From positions 1 through 6,393 of the forward strand of contig DATCKS010000206.1 of the NCBI GenBank assembly GCA_036562265.1: a stretch of DNA of 6,393 bases, read 5' to 3'. Every line of letters begins with the position of its first letter. Positions within the stretch are counted from its first letter, which is position 1. Both the position numbers and the translations under genes were made by a program. The notes under the pieces are model-generated. The model was not told the DNA's origin and did not search any database. It saw only the letters and a program-made list of their open reading frames with translations. This document shows positions 4,800 through 6,393 of the stretch, one piece after another. The stretch comes from DASVDK01 sp036562265 [NCBI: Thermodesulfobacteriota bacterium] (GTDB lineage: Bacteria > DASVDK01).

Positions 4800-6293
4800 T
4801 CAGCCGCGCACCACGTAGCCGTAGCGCAGGTTGCTGCGCGCGGGGCCCTGCTCTTCGTACGCCTTCTTCATCGCCGTGATCCGGTCGGTCTCGAGGTCGG
4901 CGCGCCGCCGGTACTTGTAGAGGCGCGCGCTGTTCTCCCCGAAGATGGCGCGCTTGACCGGCCCGTCGGCGTCGCCGAGCGGCGCGAAGCCGTACCGCTT
5001 CCGCATGTCCTCCGGGATCTCGAGCCGCCTGAGCGCCTCGATCTGCCACTGCGGCGAGCCGGTCCAGACCGCGTCCGTGCCCCAGACGACGTGATCCGCC
5101 CCGAGCCCGCGGATGAGCTGTCCCAGCATCGCCGCGCAGACGCGGGGGTCGGCCACCGTCGTCTGCGCGAAGATCTGGCCGAGGTCGCCGTAGACGTTGG
5201 TGACGCCGTACTTCGAGGGGATCTCGGCCAGGTCGGTCACCCACTCGATCCGGCCGGTCCGCTCGAACTGCGCCCACGCGTCCTCGACCCGGCCGCCCCC
5301 CGCGAACCGGTAGCCCGAGTGGTAGATGATGAAGTTGAGCTGCGGCCAGTCCTTCGCCGCACGGCCCACGTCGTCCACGTTCGAGTAGGCGAGGAGGTGC
5401 GGGTATCGCTGCTCGACCGACGGCGGGAAGAGCCCCTTGTGGACGCAGACGTTGACGAGGCCGGCCTTGAGGAACTTCTCGTAGGCCCTGTACGCGACCT
5501 TCTCGTCGTCCATCCGCCACGGGTACTTGCTCAGGTCCTTGTGGGTGTTGTCGCCGATCGTGTAGCCCTTGAACGAGTCGGGCTTCAGCTCCTCGATCGC
5601 GCGGTCGATCGCCTCGAGCCACCCCGGCTGGCCCGGCGTGAAGATGGCGTGGGCGAGCATCCGCCTCGAGCCGGCATCGCGGTTCACCCTGGCCCTCGCC
5701 TCGGCCTTCATCTCGTTGGTGAGGAACCAGTCCTGCGGCACGTCCGACGGCGCGCCGGAGATGAGCGCGACCTTGGTGTCGCTGTCGAGGAAGATCTCCT
5801 TGTAGTAGTTGTCGAACTTGAGGTCGTCGATCGTCTGCGGCTTGTCGACGAGGGCCGGGTTCCACCCCGCCTTGCCCACCGCCTCCCGCTGGCGCACGAA
5901 CGTCATGATGCGCGTGTCGTCGCGCAGGAAGTGGGTGTGGCAGTCCATGATGAACTGCCCGGCGAGCGCCTTCGACCGCTCGGCCGCCATCTCGGGCGTC
6001 GCCGCCTCGGCCTCGCTCGCCGCGTAGAGCGGGCCGTACACCTCGTTCATGGCGACGAAGGCGGCGGCCATGCCGGAGGCGGTCCTGAGGAAGCCGCGTC
6101 GCGTGAACCCCTGGCGCCGCCCCAACCGGTCGCCGAGGTCCTTGAGGCGCGCCTCGACGCGCCGCTGCGTCTCGGTCTGCGGCACCGGCATGAACTCGTC
6201 GCTCGACACGCTCTGGGTCGGGATCGGCCCGGGGAACGCCGCCGTCTCGGCCGGCAGCAGCATCCGGAGCTCGTCGTCGCTGAGCAGACGCAT
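4800..6293 (-). CDS. Tat-exported amidohydrolase_2-family metal-dependent hydrolase
   Basis: The 497-residue protein has a TIM-barrel amidohydrolase domain of the amidohydrolase_2 group (ACMSD/gamma-resorcylate decarboxylase-like) from about residue 113. The metal-site candidates are H119 and H121 (MDCHTHF), H285 (VHKG), H325 (YHSG) and D407 (WGTDA). Members hydrolyse or decarboxylate small, often aromatic or cyclic, acids; the substrate here is unknown. A twin-arginine signal, TRRGFLRTASGMAAAFVAMN, occupies 64-83 with likely cleavage near the AASEAEAA run (91-98), so the enzyme should be exported folded with its metal. The Tat motif is preceded by an unusual polar extension of 63 residues. 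ATG 6293 is supported by AAGGA 8 bases upstream (6302-6306); the later ATG for M35 lacks a good site. It ends facing the transglutaminase-like gene across the shared hairpin. Confidence 0.9.
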   Translation of the reverse strand: MRLLSDDELRMLLPAETAAFPGPIPTQSVSSDEFMPVPQTETQRRVEARLKDLGDRLGRRQGFTRRGFLRTASGMAAAFVAMNEVYGPLYAASEAEAATPEMAAERSKALAGQFIMDCHTHFLRDDTRIMTFVRQREAVGKAGWNPALVDKPQTIDDLKFDNYYKEIFLDSDTKVALISGAPSDVPQDWFLTNEMKAEARARVNRDAGSRRMLAHAIFTPGQPGWLEAIDRAIEELKPDSFKGYTIGDNTHKDLSKYPWRMDDEKVAYRAYEKFLKAGLVNVCVHKGLFPPSVEQRYPHLLAYSNVDDVGRAAKDWPQLNFIIYHSGYRFAGGGRVEDAWAQFERTGRIEWVTDLAEIPSKYGVTNVYGDLGQIFAQTTVADPRVCAAMLGQLIRGLGADHVVWGTDAVWTGSPQWQIEALRRLEIPEDMRKRYGFAPLGDADGPVKRAIFGENSARLYKYRRRADLETDRITAMKKAYEEQGPARSNLRYGYVVRG

Positions 6294-6309
6294 CGCTTCG
6301 TTCCTTTCT

Positions 6310-6326
6310 CTCCGCGAGGGGCGGAG
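6310..6326 (-). promoter_or_regulatory. Small leader hairpin upstream of the amidohydrolase
   Basis: CTCCGC (6310-6315) and GCGGAG (6321-6326) are perfect 6-bp arms around a 5-base loop, just upstream of the AAGGA ribosome binding site on the minus strand. It could be a leader stem or an operator. The rest of 6294-6393 shows no convincing -10/-35 pair and no gene; the frame of the amidohydrolase stays open to the window edge but has no upstream start codon. Confidence 0.3.
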
Positions 6327-6393
6327 CGTGGGGGTCGATGCTGGCGCGGGCGGGTCGAGGTCGCGAGCGGAGACGGAGCCGCCTCGGGGGCTG

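Noticed and set aside
3562-5865. Minus-strand open frame of 767 codons
   Set aside because: It is antisense to the transglutaminase-like gene and out of frame with the amidohydrolase; the composition is Arg/Ala/Gly-rich low-complexity typical of GC-rich shadow frames.

Overview
The window is a very GC-rich stretch of bacterial chromosome with six protein-coding genes, one of them cut by the left edge. GTG starts, Shine-Dalgarno sites, sigma70-like boxes and two Tat signal peptides point to a high-GC bacterium with a Tat pathway. The protein types would fit a soil or sediment lineage such as Rokubacteria-like or proteobacterial groups. That placement is inference: no taxonomic marker gene is present. 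No rRNA, tRNA, CRISPR array, insertion sequence or transposase was seen.

Left part, all minus strand. At 1-1089 is a two-gene toxin-antitoxin operon: an Xre-type antitoxin with a C-terminal MbcA/ParS-type toxin-binding domain (637-1089), overlapping by 4 bases (GTGA) a RES-domain toxin (640 to beyond base 1). An AT-rich island upstream carries promoter-like boxes and a perfect 8-bp inverted repeat, one arm of which covers the antitoxin Shine-Dalgarno site; this is a likely autoregulatory operator. Next, at 1180-2696, a second minus-strand pair encodes a phosphate-binding TIM-barrel protein followed 20 bases later by a HAD-IIB phosphatase. They may act on the same sugar-phosphate-like metabolite, but the substrate cannot be read from the sequence.

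Centre. A 68-base gap separates the TIM-barrel gene from a divergent class I SAM-dependent O-methyltransferase (2765-3430, plus strand). Candidate -35 boxes of the two directions overlap, and both predicted transcription starts fall on or within about 3 bases of the start codons, so both mRNAs may be leaderless. The methyltransferase is followed by a strong GC hairpin, a short operator-like palindrome and a good sigma70-like promoter.

Right part. The promoter drives a Tat-exported transglutaminase-like cysteine protein (3616-4719, plus strand). It converges on a Tat-exported amidohydrolase_2-family metal hydrolase (4800-6293, minus strand) whose twin-arginine motif lies about 64 residues in. 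Between the two stop codons is a long, nearly perfect hairpin, probably a bidirectional terminator. Bases 6294-6393 hold only the amidohydrolase leader and no visible gene.

No clearly new multi-gene system was found. The most notable items are the toxin-antitoxin operator, the TIM-barrel/HAD pair of unknown substrate, the overlapping divergent leaderless promoters, and the convergent pair of Tat-exported enzymes with its terminator hairpin.
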